The position numbers and the translations under genes were made by a program. This document shows, piece after piece, positions 33,239 to 42,062 of a stretch of DNA of 64,000 bases. Numbering within the stretch: the stretch's first letter is position 1; every line of letters starts with the position of its first letter. The stretch lies in contig NZ_MUNM01000050.1 of NCBI RefSeq assembly GCF_002286815.1, positions 183,220 to 247,219 on the forward strand, given 5' to 3'. Source of the stretch: Pseudomonas sp. PICF141 (GTDB lineage: Bacteria; Pseudomonadota; Gammaproteobacteria; Pseudomonadales; Pseudomonadaceae). Below the pieces are notes generated by a model. It searched no databases and had not been told where the DNA came from. It saw nothing but the letters and a program-made list of their open reading frames with translations.

Positions 33239-34237
33239 TTATCGGTGTGGCCGGAACTGACTCGGCGCCACGCCGCTCCAGCGCACAAACGCATGGCGGA
33301 AACTTGCGGTCTCGCTGAACCCCAGCGCCTCGGCTATCCGATAGATCGGCAGATGATCTTCGCAGAGCATTCGCTTGGCCTGCTCGAAGCGCAATTCATC
33401 GAGCAGTTCCTGATAACTGCAGCCAAGGTCTTTCAGATGTCGGCGCAGCGTGCGCGCCGAGCAATTCATCTGTTCGGCCAGCCCATCCAGGCCCGGGGCT
33501 GCGTTGAGCTGCGAAGCGAGGAGTTGGCGGATGCGCCCGAGCCAGGCCTGACGCCCGGTGAACTCAGTGTTTTGTTTGCGACAACGCTCGGCCATGGCCT
33601 GATGGGTAATGGCGTCGGCCAGAGGCAGAGGTTGTTCAAGCCAGCGTTTGTCGAAAGCAAAGGCATTGGACACGGCATCGAACTGCAAAGGGCAGTCGAA
33701 ACGCTCGGCATAGCGCGCCTGATAATCCGGCGCCGGGTATTCGAAGCGGGCACCAAGCAAGGGCAGAGCGTGGCCGAGCAAGTCTTCGCAGGTGACTTTC
33801 ATCGAGACCAGGCAAAACTCGACATTGAACGGCGCCAATGCCGGATTTTCCCGATAGTCGCCGGCGGTGAGCCAGATGCGCTCGTCGTCTTCCACCAGGC
33901 TCAATTCGAACAGTGTTCCCAATAGCGCCGGATAGTGCAGCGCCAACCGCAAAGCGTCACCTAAAGTGGCGCTGGTGAGTAAGGCATACCCGAGCATGCC
34001 GTAGGACGAAACATGCATCCGCCGGCCCAGTTCCAGGCCGATATCGCGGCGTAACGCGACGGCGTTGGCGCAAACCAGCATCTCCTGGTTGGTGGTGATG
34101 CGCGTATCCGCCCGGCTCAGATCCGCCGCGCTGATACCACTGCCGGCCAATAATGCTTCGCTGGACAGACCTTCGGCCTTGAAGGTGTCAAGCACCAGGG
34201 AGACGGCATTGAGGGTGGTGAGATGGGAGTGGAGCAT
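33239..34237 (-). CDS. AraC-family transcriptional regulator (Arabinose_bd-like N-terminus)
   Basis: The 332-residue regulator has an N-terminal ligand domain of the OruR/ArgR-like Arabinose_bd type (ITTNQEMLVCANAVALRRDIGLELGRRMHVSSYGMLGYALLTS, residues ~50-100) and a C-terminal double HTH (~232-330: GLDGLAEQMNCSARTLRRHLKDLGCSYQELLDELRF, IAEALGFSETASFRHAFVRWSGVAPSQFR). The ligand is unknown. Neighbours on the same strand are the amidohydrolase operon downstream and ansA upstream, but a REP pair and long gaps suggest its own transcript. It may regulate ansA or the polyamine operon; nothing in the sequence decides. Confidence 0.88.
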   Translation of the reverse strand: MLHSHLTTLNAVSLVLDTFKAEGLSSEALLAGSGISAADLSRADTRITTNQEMLVCANAVALRRDIGLELGRRMHVSSYGMLGYALLTSATLGDALRLALHYPALLGTLFELSLVEDDERIWLTAGDYRENPALAPFNVEFCLVSMKVTCEDLLGHALPLLGARFEYPAPDYQARYAERFDCPLQFDAVSNAFAFDKRWLEQPLPLADAITHQAMAERCRKQNTEFTGRQAWLGRIRQLLASQLNAAPGLDGLAEQMNCSARTLRRHLKDLGCSYQELLDELRFEQAKRMLCEDHLPIYRIAEALGFSETASFRHAFVRWSGVAPSQFRPHR

Positions 34238-34292
34238 GGGTGCTTCCAGCGTTGGGCGTGCCGGAAGGGGAGCAAGTTACATGCCTGATGGC

Positions 34293-34372
34293 CCCTGTAG
34301 GAGCGAGGCTTGCCCGCGAAGGCGTCCTCAAGTGCGCCAAAAGCTTCGCGGGCAAACCTCGCTTCTACAGGG
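34293..34372. repeat. REP-type inverted pair (TTGCCCGCGAA family)
   Basis: CCTGTAGGAGCGAGGCTTGCCCGCGAAG and CTTCGCGGGCAAACCTCGCTTCTACAGG lie just past the ansA stop. The right arm carries two substitutions. Confidence 0.88.
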
Positions 34373-34384
34373 TTTTGTGTTGTG

Positions 34385-35389
34385 TCAGCTCAGTTCGCCG
34401 CACAGGTCGAGCTCGACCAGCCGCCGAACTTCTGCAGTTTCAAGCCCTGCCCCCAACAGCCCATGCAACTTGCCAAACGCCGCCTCGCGAGTCATGCCGC
34501 CACCGGACAACACACCGGCGTCACGCAAGCGGCTGCCCGCCTCGTAAACGTCGAGCTGCACGCCGCCTTCATGACATTGCGTCACCGCGACCACCACCAC
34601 GCCTCGGTCCCGCGCCCGCTCCAGGCTGACGAGAAAGTCCGGGTTGTCGCTTGGCCCGGTACCGCTGCCATAACATTCCAGCACCAGCCCCTGAATACCG
34701 CTGTTGAGCACGCCATCCAGTTGATCGGCACCGATGCCCGGGAACAGCGGCAGCACCGCGACCTTCGCCAGCTGTTTAGGCTGGTTGTAATTGAGCTGCG
34801 CCGGTACGCAAGTCGCTTTCACGCCGCCGCCCTGACGCTCCAGCCGCTTGAACGGATGACGACCGAAACTGCGAACCTTGGCGCAACGGGTCGGGTCGAG
34901 CAGTTCACCATGGAAGTACAGATGAACGCCCGGCGCCAGGCCCTGGCCCAAAGCAACCAACGCACCGCTGAGGTTTTCCCAGGCATCACTGTCGGTCACG
35001 CCGGCCGGCAACATGGAGCCGGTGAACACCACGCGGGCATGCAGGCCGAGCAGCTGAAAGCTCATGGCGGCGGCGCTGTAGGCCAGGGTATCGGTGCCAT
35101 GCAGGATCAACACGCTGTCGCAGCCCTGGACATCAACAGCATCGACCACCGCTTCACGCAGTTGCTGCCAGTAGGCGGGCGTCATATTGGCGCTGTCGAT
35201 CAGCGGCGACATTTCGCGAAAGCGCCACTGAGGCACTACCTGTTCAGGCTGGCTGTGCAGATACTCGCGCATCCGCGCTTCGAAACCGGACGCCGGGGCC
35301 AAGCCGTGGGCACTGGCTTGCATGCCGATGGTGCCGCCGGTGTAGAGCACCATGACGTGCCGGGCAGCGGGAAAAGTCGAGGAATTCAT
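34385..35389 (-). CDS. ansA: Type I L-asparaginase / glutaminase-asparaginase
   Basis: The 334-residue enzyme hydrolyses asparagine to aspartate and ammonia. It has both catalytic signatures: YTGGTIGMQAS (nucleophilic Thr near residue 14) and LILHGTDTLAYSAAAMSFQL (Thr-Asp pair near residue 92), plus GLVLECYGSGTGPSDNPDFL. There is no signal peptide, so it is the cytoplasmic type I form. ATG 35389 follows GGAGAACC; the frame upstream is unconserved. It lies downstream of the alanine symporter on the same strand, 175 bp apart with hairpins between. The product aspartate would feed AspA, coded 2.1 kb away. Confidence 0.9.
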   Translation of the reverse strand: MNSSTFPAARHVMVLYTGGTIGMQASAHGLAPASGFEARMREYLHSQPEQVVPQWRFREMSPLIDSANMTPAYWQQLREAVVDAVDVQGCDSVLILHGTDTLAYSAAAMSFQLLGLHARVVFTGSMLPAGVTDSDAWENLSGALVALGQGLAPGVHLYFHGELLDPTRCAKVRSFGRHPFKRLERQGGGVKATCVPAQLNYNQPKQLAKVAVLPLFPGIGADQLDGVLNSGIQGLVLECYGSGTGPSDNPDFLVSLERARDRGVVVVAVTQCHEGGVQLDVYEAGSRLRDAGVLSGGGMTREAAFGKLHGLLGAGLETAEVRRLVELDLCGELS

Positions 35390-35411
35390 GGAGGTTCTCC
35401 AAAAACGATAG

Positions 35412-35437
35412 GGGAGCGAGCCTGCTCGCGGTGGCAG
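35412..35437. repeat. Single REP element (GGGAGCGAGCCTGCTCGCG)
   Basis: A solitary GGGAGCGAGCCTGCTCGCGGTGGCAG unit lies 23 bp upstream of the ansA start. The same variant forms the pair at 37300-37390. Confidence 0.75.
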
Positions 35438-35493
35438 CGATGGGGTCTCAAGCTCGAACCAGAATGGCAGCCTCGAAAAAGCTGCCACAACTT

Positions 35494-35562
35494 GCGACCG
35501 AGCATGACGCCGGTCGCAAGCTGTGTCACGCCGGGCGCAGAGGATGCGCCCGGTTTTTTACC
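35494..35562. other. Two hairpins between the alanine symporter gene and ansA
   Basis: CTTGCGACCG/CGGTCGCAAG (35491-35520) and CCGGGCGC/GCGCCCGG (35533-35556) are strong stems. The second is followed by TTTTTT only on the plus strand, opposite to both flanking genes, so its polarity as a terminator does not fit the local transcription. Confidence 0.5.
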
Positions 35563-35564
35563 GA

Positions 35565-37016
35565 TCAGCGTTGCGCTGCGGTCACGCCTTGCGGCTCTGC
35601 TGCCGCCGTAGGAGTGGCGGCTGTCGGATTGGCTGGCCAGGCTTTCAGGTCCAGGTCCAGATCCGGGAATTTGCTCGAATCGAACACCGGGGTCTTGATG
35701 CCGGCAGCGCGCTGGTCATCGTAGTCACGCAGGATGCGCATGCCGACCTTGAACAGCAGGAACAGCGCAATCAGGTTCACGAACGCCAGCATCGTCATGG
35801 TGATGTCGGCGAAGGCGAACACGGTGCCGAGGTTTTCAATGGCACCCCAGAAAATCAATACCAGTACCAGCGTGCGATAGCCGATCAGCGCCTTGCGGTT
35901 TTCACCCATCATGAAGCGCAGGTTGTTCTCGCCCAGGTAATAGTTGTAGAGGATCGAGGTGAACACGAACAACGACAGGGCCACCGAAATGAAGATCCGG
36001 CCCCAGTCACCGACCACGGCGGCCAGGGAGTTCTGGGTCAGGGCAATGCCGTCACCTTCGAAGCCCGGGGTGTAGAAGCCCGACAGCAGGATCAGCAACG
36101 CGGTGCAGGTGCAGATCACGAAGGTGTCGAGGAACACGCTGAATGCCTGAACCACGCCTTGGGACACCGGGTGCTCGACCGAGGCCACAGCGGCCACGTT
36201 CGGCGCACTGCCCAGGCCCGCTTCGTTGGCGAACACGCCGCGCTTCACGCCCATGACGATGGCGCTGCCGATCAGGCCGCCGAACGCCTGGTCCAGACCG
36301 AAGGCGCTTTTGACGATGGTCATCAACATGCCCGGAACGTGGTCGAACTGCAGCACGATCACGTAGAGGGTCACGCCGATGTACGCCAGGGTTTTCACCG
36401 GTACCAGCAGGTCAGCGACTTTGGCGATCCGCTTGATACCGCCGATGAACACCAGGCCCAGCAATACCGCCAGTGCCAGCCCGGTGTAAGTGGTGTCGAA
36501 GCCGAAGGCGTTGTTCAGCGAGTGGGTCACGGCGTGGGCTTGCAGGCCGTTGAAGGCAAAGCCGAAGGTGATCAACAGCAGGAACGCCATGATCATGCCC
36601 AGCCAGCGTTTCTGCAGGCCGTGCTGAATGTAAAAGGACGGGCCGCCACGGAACTGGCCTTCGGAGTCGCAGCGCTTGTAGAGCTGGCCGAGGGAGCATT
36701 CGAAGAAGCTGCTGGACATGCCGACCAGCGCGGTTACCCACATCCAGAACACGGCACCGGGGCCACCGAGGGTCACAGCGATGCCGACACCGGCGATGTT
36801 ACCGGCACCGACGCGACCGGCGAGGCTGAGCATCAGGGCCTGGAACGAGCTGAGCTGGCCAGCGCTGCTTTTGAGGCTATCGCGGAACACCGCGAACATG
36901 TGGAAGAAATGGCGGAACTGAACGAAACGCGAGCGGATCGTGAAGTAGCTACCGAGCCCGACAATGAGCACGATCAGTACTTTCCCTGAGAGGAAGTCGT
37001 TGATGACTTCGAGCAT
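35565..37016 (-). CDS. Sodium:alanine/glycine symporter (AGCS family)
   Basis: The 483-residue polytopic inner-membrane protein belongs to the alanine or glycine:cation symporter family. It has about eleven hydrophobic segments, the N-terminal half motif FQALMLSLAGRVGAGNIAGVGIAVTLGGPGAVFWMWVTALVGM, and GVKRGVFANEAGLGSAPNVAA in the middle, both AGCS signatures. It imports alanine or glycine with Na+. A Pro/Ala/Thr-rich tail of ~25 residues follows the last segment. It is probably monocistronic: about 500 bp with a REP pair precede it. No glycine riboswitch is recognisable upstream. Confidence 0.92.
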   Translation of the reverse strand: MLEVINDFLSGKVLIVLIVGLGSYFTIRSRFVQFRHFFHMFAVFRDSLKSSAGQLSSFQALMLSLAGRVGAGNIAGVGIAVTLGGPGAVFWMWVTALVGMSSSFFECSLGQLYKRCDSEGQFRGGPSFYIQHGLQKRWLGMIMAFLLLITFGFAFNGLQAHAVTHSLNNAFGFDTTYTGLALAVLLGLVFIGGIKRIAKVADLLVPVKTLAYIGVTLYVIVLQFDHVPGMLMTIVKSAFGLDQAFGGLIGSAIVMGVKRGVFANEAGLGSAPNVAAVASVEHPVSQGVVQAFSVFLDTFVICTCTALLILLSGFYTPGFEGDGIALTQNSLAAVVGDWGRIFISVALSLFVFTSILYNYYLGENNLRFMMGENRKALIGYRTLVLVLIFWGAIENLGTVFAFADITMTMLAFVNLIALFLLFKVGMRILRDYDDQRAAGIKTPVFDSSKFPDLDLDLKAWPANPTAATPTAAAEPQGVTAAQR

Positions 37017-37299
37017 GGATTATTCCTCGCTATTTTTTGTGTGTGCAAATACTGGATGGCCGGACACATCGAGTTACACCGGCTTTCGCATGGCATAACA
37101 GGTGGATCGAGGTTCGTTCCGGTTCCATATCGCGGGTTGTTATTAGTTCGGGTTTCGCATGGGTTTGGGCCTCGTTACCGACGACCGCTCACGCGAAGAG
37201 GGCCGGCACTATACCTAGGAGAGTGCCGTCCGTCTGCACGATTGTGGTGCAAGCGACGAAACGAAGCTTTTAAATACCCGACTTTTCGAGTCAGGCTCA

Positions 37300-37390
37300 T
37301 GGGGGAGCGAGCCTGCTCGCGATGCAGGCGCTGCGGTCCAGTCAAAGGCACCGCGTTATCGTTTATCGCGAACAGGCTCGCTCCCACAAA
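37300..37390. repeat. REP-type inverted pair (GGGAGCGAGCCTGCTCGCG variant)
   Basis: GGGGGAGCGAGCCTGCTCGCGATG and CGCGAACAGGCTCGCTCCCACAAAAG face each other across about 45 bp between aspA and the symporter gene. Confidence 0.86.
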
Positions 37391-37413
37391 AGACGTTTTT
37401 CCTGCCAAAGAGT

Positions 37414-37451
37414 TAAAAAAAAGGGCTTGAGGGAGTAAGTCCCCAAGCCCT
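37414..37451 (-). terminator. Rho-independent terminator after aspA
   Basis: AGGGCTTG...CAAGCCCT with a long inner loop is followed on the minus strand by eight T. It lies about 67 bp past the aspA stop. Confidence 0.85.
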
Positions 37452-37517
37452 CAAAAGGTGAGAGGTGTCTAGTCCCTCGACCTGGTGAGCGTGCTCTTCA
37501 AAAGAGCCTGCGTTCGG

Positions 37518-38942
37518 TTAAGCCTTCAAAGGCACCAGACGCGGAGCAATCATGTTTTCCGGGCGCAGGATGTCGGCGAGCATTTCTTCGTCGAGCAAGC
37601 CTTCTTCGCGCACCAGTTCCAGCACGCCGCGGCCGCTTTCAAGCGCGATACGGGCAATGCGGGTGGCGTTTTCATAGCCGATGTACGGGTTCAGCGCGGT
37701 GACCAGGCCGATCGAGTGTTCGACCAGTTCACGGCAGCGCTCTTCGTTGGCAGTGATGCCGACGATGCAGTGCTCGCGCAGCATGTCCATGGCGCGCTGC
37801 AGCAGGCGGATCGAGTCGAAGATCTTGAAGGCGATCAGCGGCTCCATCACGTTCAGTTGCAACTGGCCGCCTTCGGCTGCGATGGTCAAGGCCAGGTCGT
37901 TGCCGATGATCTGGAACGCGACCTGGTTCACGGCTTCCGGGATAACCGGGTTGACCTTGCCTGGCATGATCGAGCTGCCTGGCTGACGCGCTGGCAGATT
38001 GATTTCGTTGATGCCGGTGCGCGGGCCGCTGGACAGCAGACGCAGGTCGTTGCAGATCTTCGACAGCTTGACCGCGGTGCGCTTGAGCATGCCGGAGAAC
38101 AGCACGAAGGCGCCCATGTCGGAGGTGGCTTCGATCAGGTCGGCGGCTGGAACCAGTGGGTGACCGCTGATGGTCGCCAGGCGTTGCACGGCCAGGTGCT
38201 GGTAGCGCGGGTCGGCGTTGATGCCGGTGCCGATTGCGGTGCCGCCCAGGTTCACTTCGGTCAGCAGCTCTGGCGCCAGGGTCTTCAGGCGTGCAAGGTC
38301 TTCGCCCAATGTGGTGGCGAAGGCGCGGAATTCCTGGCCCAGGGTCATTGGCACGGCGTCTTGCAGCTGGGTACGACCCATCTTCAAAACGTGGCTGAAC
38401 TCTTCACCTTTGGCGGCAAACGACTGGATCAGGCTGTCGAGGCTGGCCAGCAGCGCGTCGTGACCCAGCAGCAGGCCTAGGCGGATTGCGGTCGGGTAGG
38501 CGTCGTTGGTCGACTGCGCCATGTTGACGTCGTTGTTCGGGTGCAGGTACTGGTATTCGCCTTTGCTGTGGCCCATGGCCTCCAGCGCGATGTTGGCGAT
38601 GACTTCGTTGGCATTCATGTTGGTCGAAGTGCCAGCGCCGCCTTGAATCATGTCCACCACGAATTCTTCGTGGAAATCACCGCGGATCAATCGGGCACAG
38701 GCTTCGCTGATAGCAGCGTGCTTGGCTTCGCTCAGGTGACCCAACTCGCGGTTGGCGTCAGCGGCGGCCTGCTTGACCATTGCCAGACCGACAACCAGTT
38801 TCGGGTAATGCGAAATCGGAACGCCAGAGAGGCGGAAATTGTTCACCGCTCGCAGGGTCTGGATGCCGTAATACGCTTGAGCAGGTACTTCGAGTACGCC
38901 AAGCAGGTCTTTTTCTGTGCGGAAAGATGCAGCGGAGGACAT
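37518..38942 (-). CDS. aspA: Aspartate ammonia-lyase AspA
   Basis: AspA reversibly converts aspartate to fumarate and ammonia. The 474-residue length matches pseudomonad AspA. Motifs: TEKDLLGVLEVPAQAYYGIQTLRAVNNF at the N-terminus, the GGAGTSTNMNANEVIAN region, TRTQLQ-like GRTQLQDAVPM, and the fumarase/aspartase signature GSSIMPGKVNPVIPEAVNQV with the catalytic Ser loop. ATG 38942 is preferred; ATG 38954 is in frame 4 codons upstream. It is divergent from a LysR-family gene with 179 bp between them, suggesting regulation by that LysR protein, and ends at a strong terminator. Confidence 0.96.
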   Translation of the reverse strand: MSSAASFRTEKDLLGVLEVPAQAYYGIQTLRAVNNFRLSGVPISHYPKLVVGLAMVKQAAADANRELGHLSEAKHAAISEACARLIRGDFHEEFVVDMIQGGAGTSTNMNANEVIANIALEAMGHSKGEYQYLHPNNDVNMAQSTNDAYPTAIRLGLLLGHDALLASLDSLIQSFAAKGEEFSHVLKMGRTQLQDAVPMTLGQEFRAFATTLGEDLARLKTLAPELLTEVNLGGTAIGTGINADPRYQHLAVQRLATISGHPLVPAADLIEATSDMGAFVLFSGMLKRTAVKLSKICNDLRLLSSGPRTGINEINLPARQPGSSIMPGKVNPVIPEAVNQVAFQIIGNDLALTIAAEGGQLQLNVMEPLIAFKIFDSIRLLQRAMDMLREHCIVGITANEERCRELVEHSIGLVTALNPYIGYENATRIARIALESGRGVLELVREEGLLDEEMLADILRPENMIAPRLVPLKA

Positions 38943-39121
38943 GATAGAAATCATCTCGATATGGACCCGGTCTGTGCCGGAACACTGCAAATGCTAGGCT
39001 TGTGATGAATTTTGGGCCAATGCTGTTAAACACTAGCCTATGCACATTCGGCATAATGCCCGTGTGACGCCGCGTGTGCGGCGAGCGTGTGACCCAATTT
39101 GGTGCGTGTGCGGAGGGTGTG

Positions 39122-40039
39122 ATGAATCTGGAAAGTAAATGGCTCGAGGACTTTAGCGCTCTGGCCGCCACCCGCAGTTTTTCCCAAGCGGCAGAAAGAC
39201 GCTTCGTGACCCAGCCGGCGTTCAGTCGCCGAATCCGCAGCCTCGAAGCCGCGCTGGGGCTGACCCTGGTGAATCGCTCCCGCACGCCGGTCGAGCTGAC
39301 AGCGGCGGGGCAGCTGTTTCTGGTTACCGCGCGAACCGTGGTCGAACAGCTGGGTGAAGTGCTGCGCCACCTTCATCACCTGGAAGGCGGGCAGGGCGAA
39401 GTGATGCAGGTTGCCGCCGCTCACTCCCTGGCGCTGGGTTTCTTCCCGCGCTGGATCGCGCAGTTGCGTAACGAGGGGCTGAACATCGCCACGCGACTGG
39501 TGGCCACTAACGTTGGCGATGCGGTGCATGCATTGCGTGAAGGCGGCTGCGATTTGATGTTGGCGTTCTATGACCCGGACTCGGCGATGCAAATGGACCC
39601 GGAGATTTTCCCCTCGCTGCATCTGGGAGATACCGAAATGCTCCCGGTCTGCGCCGCCGATGCCGACGGCAAGCCGTTGTTCGACCTGGAAGGCGAAACC
39701 AGCGTGCCACTGTTGGCTTACAGCGCCGGTGCGTTTCTCGGGCGCTCGGTCAACATGCTGTTGCGCCAGCGCGCCCTCAGGTTTACCACTATTTACGAAA
39801 CCGCCATGGCCGACAGCCTGAAAAGCATGGCGCTGGAGGGGTTGGGCATCGCCTGGGTACCGCAACTGAGCGTGCGCGCCGAACTGGCTCGCGGTGAGTT
39901 AGTCGTCTGCGGTGGCCCGCAATGGCACGTGCCACTGGAGATCCGTCTGTACCGCTGCGCTTTGGTGCGCAAGGCCAATGTGCGGTTGCTCTGGCGCAAG
40001 CTTGAAGGTGGCGCGGCCCAAACCACCACCGGTTCTTGA
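39122..40039 (+). CDS. LysR-family transcriptional regulator (divergent from aspA)
   Basis: The 305-residue LysR-type regulator has its HTH at residues 1-60 (WLEDFSALAATRSFSQAAERRFVTQPAFSRRIRSLEAALGLTLV) and the effector domain at ~90-295. The HTH carries RFVTQPAFSRRI in the recognition helix, a YjiE/HypT-like variant of the LysR pattern. ATG 39122 follows GGAGGGTG. Divergence from aspA suggests it controls aspartate use; an oxidative-stress (HypT-like) role is an alternative. A TATA-like CATAAT (39052-39057) upstream may be the -10 of one of the two divergent genes. Confidence 0.87.
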   Translation: MNLESKWLEDFSALAATRSFSQAAERRFVTQPAFSRRIRSLEAALGLTLVNRSRTPVELTAAGQLFLVTARTVVEQLGEVLRHLHHLEGGQGEVMQVAAAHSLALGFFPRWIAQLRNEGLNIATRLVATNVGDAVHALREGGCDLMLAFYDPDSAMQMDPEIFPSLHLGDTEMLPVCAADADGKPLFDLEGETSVPLLAYSAGAFLGRSVNMLLRQRALRFTTIYETAMADSLKSMALEGLGIAWVPQLSVRAELARGELVVCGGPQWHVPLEIRLYRCALVRKANVRLLWRKLEGGAAQTTTGS

Positions 40040-40054
40040 ATACAACGAAGAACC

Positions 40055-40146
40055 CTGTGGGAGCGGGCTTGCCCGCGATTGCGGCGTGTCAGGCAGCATC
40101 ATTGTTTGCTATACCGGCCTCATCGCAGGCGAGCCAGCTCCCACAG
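40055..40146. repeat. REP-type inverted pair (GGGAGCGGGCTTGCCCGCGA variant)
   Basis: CTGTGGGAGCGGGCTTGCCCGCGATT and CATCGCAGGCGAGCCAGCTCCCACAGG face each other just past the LysR gene stop; the two arms come from different sub-variants. Confidence 0.85.
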
Positions 40147-40248
40147 GGATTTGTGGTGGATTTGATTGACCTTGAGGTCAATAAAACCGGCACGTTGCGC
40201 CGTATGACAGATGGTCGCATCGGGGGCTGTTTATCTGCTTCATTGAGG

Positions 40249-40332
40249 TATACTGCGCGGCCTTCGGCCGGTTCGTCCGGCCATTTTTCGTACAATCAAG
40301 CCACGCATTTCTGCGTGGCTTGTTGTTTTTTG
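40249..40332 (+). promoter_or_regulatory. purE leader with tandem terminator-like hairpins
   Basis: After a good -10 box TATACT (40249-40254), the leader can form CGGCC-TTC-GGCCG (40258-40270) or the exclusive GGCCGG-TTCGT-CCGGCC (40266-40282) followed by five T, then AAGCCACGCA-TTTC-TGCGTGGCTT (40298-40321) followed by a T-rich run to 40332. purE starts at 40370. Attenuation of purEK, or the end of a very short RNA, are both possible. Confidence 0.5.
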
Positions 40333-40369
40333 ACGCGCCCGCGGGCGCCCAGAGAGAAGAGGCACGACG

Positions 40370-40861
40370 ATGAGTGCACTGGTTGGCGTGATCATGGGCT
40401 CCAAGTCCGATTGGTCCACCCTTAGCCACACCGCCGATATGCTGGAAAAGCTCGGCATCCCTTACGAGGTGAAAGTGGTCTCCGCCCACCGCACCCCGGA
40501 CCTGCTGTTCCAGTATGCCGAAGAGGCCGAGGCCCGTGGCATCGAGGTGATCATCGCCGGTGCCGGCGGCGCGGCCCACCTGCCAGGCATGTGTGCGGCC
40601 AAGACCCACCTGCCGGTGCTGGGCGTCCCCGTACAGTCGTCGATGCTCTCGGGCGTCGATTCGCTGCTGTCCATCGTGCAAATGCCAGCAGGCATTCCGG
40701 TTGCCACCCTGGCCATCGGCAAAGCCGGCGCGATCAACGCAGCATTGCTCTCGGCGAGCATCCTGGGCGCCAGGCATCCGCAATTTCATACCGTGTTGAA
40801 GAAATTCCGCGCTGAGCAGACAGACAGCGTCCTGGACAATCCAGACCCACGCATCGCCTGA
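40370..40861 (+). CDS. purE: N5-carboxyaminoimidazole ribonucleotide mutase PurE
   Basis: PurE rearranges N5-CAIR to CAIR in de novo purine synthesis. The 163-residue protein is of standard length and has the family hallmarks: [14 protein letters not shown] (phosphate-binding loop), [19 protein letters not shown] with the catalytic His, [11 protein letters not shown] and [32 protein letters not shown] 40370 follows AGAGG. purK begins 11 bp after the stop, so the two form the classical purEK operon. The leader with tandem hairpins upstream suggests transcriptional control. Confidence 0.97.
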   Translation: MSALVGVIMGSKSDWSTLSHTADMLEKLGIPYEVKVVSAHRTPDLLFQYAEEAEARGIEVIIAGAGGAAHLPGMCAAKTHLPVLGVPVQSSMLSGVDSLLSIVQMPAGIPVATLAIGKAGAINAALLSASILGARHPQFHTVLKKFRAEQTDSVLDNPDPRIA

Positions 40862-40872
40862 GGTTGTTGACG

Positions 40873-41955
40873 ATGAAAATCGGTGTAATCGGTGGCGGCC
40901 AGTTAGGCCGCATGTTGGCGCTGGCGGGCACTCCGCTGGGCATGAATTTCGCTTTCCTCGACCCGGCGCCAGATGCTTGCGCAGCCGCGTTGGGCGAACA
41001 CCTGCGTGCCGATTACGGCGATCAGGATCACCTGCGTCAATTGGCCGATGAAGTCGACCTGGTGACCTTCGAGTTCGAAAGCGTGCCGGCCGAAACCGTG
41101 GCATTCCTGTCGCAATTCGTTCCGGTTTACCCAAGCGCCGAAGCCCTGCGCATCGCACGTGACCGCTGGTTCGAAAAGAGCATGTTCAAGGACCTGGGGA
41201 TTCCGACCCCCGCGTTCGCCGACATCCAGTCGCAAGCCGACCTGGACGCCGCCGTGGCTTCGATCGGTCTGCCCGCCGTGCTGAAAACCCGCACCCTGGG
41301 TTACGACGGCAAGGGCCAGAAAGTCCTGCGCAAGCCTGAAGACGTGGTCGGCACCTTCGCCGAGCTGGGCAGCGTTGGCTGCCTGCTGGAAGGTTTTGTG
41401 CCGTTCACTGGCGAAGTCTCGCTGATCGCAGTGCGCGCTCGCGATGGCGAAACCAGGTTCTACCCACTGGTTCACAACACCCACGACAGCGGCATTCTCA
41501 AGCTGTCCGTGGCCAGCACCGATCACCCGCTGCAAGCGTTGGCTGAAGATTACTCCAGTCGCGTACTCAAGCAGCTGGAGTACGTCGGCGTGATGGCGTT
41601 CGAGTTCTTCGAAGTCGACGGTGGCCTCAAGGCCAACGAAATCGCCCCGCGCGTACACAACTCCGGGCACTGGACCACCGAAGGCGCCGAGTGCAGCCAG
41701 TTCGAAAACCACCTGCGGGCCGTTGCCGGTCTGCCGCTGGGTTCGACGGCCAAGGTGGGTGAGAGCGCGATGCTCAACTTCATCGGTGTGGTGCCACCAG
41801 TAGAAAAAGTGATGGCGATCGACGATTGCCATTTGCATCACTACGGCAAGGCTTTCAAGGTCGGTCGCAAGGTCGGTCACGCCACTCTGCGCTGTGCAGA
41901 CCGCGAGGCGTTGGCTGCGCAGATCCTCAAAGTCGAAGCGCTCATCGCCGAATAG
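40873..41955 (+). CDS. purK: N5-carboxyaminoimidazole ribonucleotide synthase PurK
   Basis: PurK makes N5-CAIR from AIR, ATP and bicarbonate, the substrate of PurE. The 360-residue ATP-grasp protein opens with MKIGVIGGGQLGRMLALAG, has VTFEFESVPAETVAFL, the ATP-grasp KTRTLGYDGKGQKVL loop and the metal-binding GGLKANEIAPRVHNSGHWTTEG stretch. ATG 40873 gives the conserved N-terminus; the frame opens at TTG 40864. It completes the purEK unit. Confidence 0.97.
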   Translation: MKIGVIGGGQLGRMLALAGTPLGMNFAFLDPAPDACAAALGEHLRADYGDQDHLRQLADEVDLVTFEFESVPAETVAFLSQFVPVYPSAEALRIARDRWFEKSMFKDLGIPTPAFADIQSQADLDAAVASIGLPAVLKTRTLGYDGKGQKVLRKPEDVVGTFAELGSVGCLLEGFVPFTGEVSLIAVRARDGETRFYPLVHNTHDSGILKLSVASTDHPLQALAEDYSSRVLKQLEYVGVMAFEFFEVDGGLKANEIAPRVHNSGHWTTEGAECSQFENHLRAVAGLPLGSTAKVGESAMLNFIGVVPPVEKVMAIDDCHLHHYGKAFKVGRKVGHATLRCADREALAAQILKVEALIAE

Positions 41956-42062
41956 TTTCATGTGACGGCGGCGGAACCTTCAGGGGCCGCCGTTCTCTGA
42001 TGGCAGGATGCAAAAGTCTGTCTAGGCTTTCGGCATATCCAAATCATTCAGAGGGAAATGCC

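Larger units (their letters stand above)
37017..37517. other. 501-bp gap between aspA and the alanine symporter gene
   Basis: The gap holds the symporter leader (37017-~37290), in which I see no riboswitch or small gene, a REP pair (37300-37390) and the aspA terminator (37414-37451). The short open frames at 37037-37430 have no conserved look and cross the REP pair. Confidence 0.6.

Noticed and set aside
35523..36989. 488-codon plus-strand frame opposite the alanine symporter gene
   Set aside because: Shadow of the symporter gene with Gln/His/Arg-rich translation.
37017..37300. Glycine riboswitch ahead of the alanine symporter gene
   Set aside because: The conserved glycine aptamer cores were not found on the minus strand upstream of the start.
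37037..37430. Small frames upstream of the alanine symporter gene
   Set aside because: They run through a REP pair and have no conserved composition or ribosome site.
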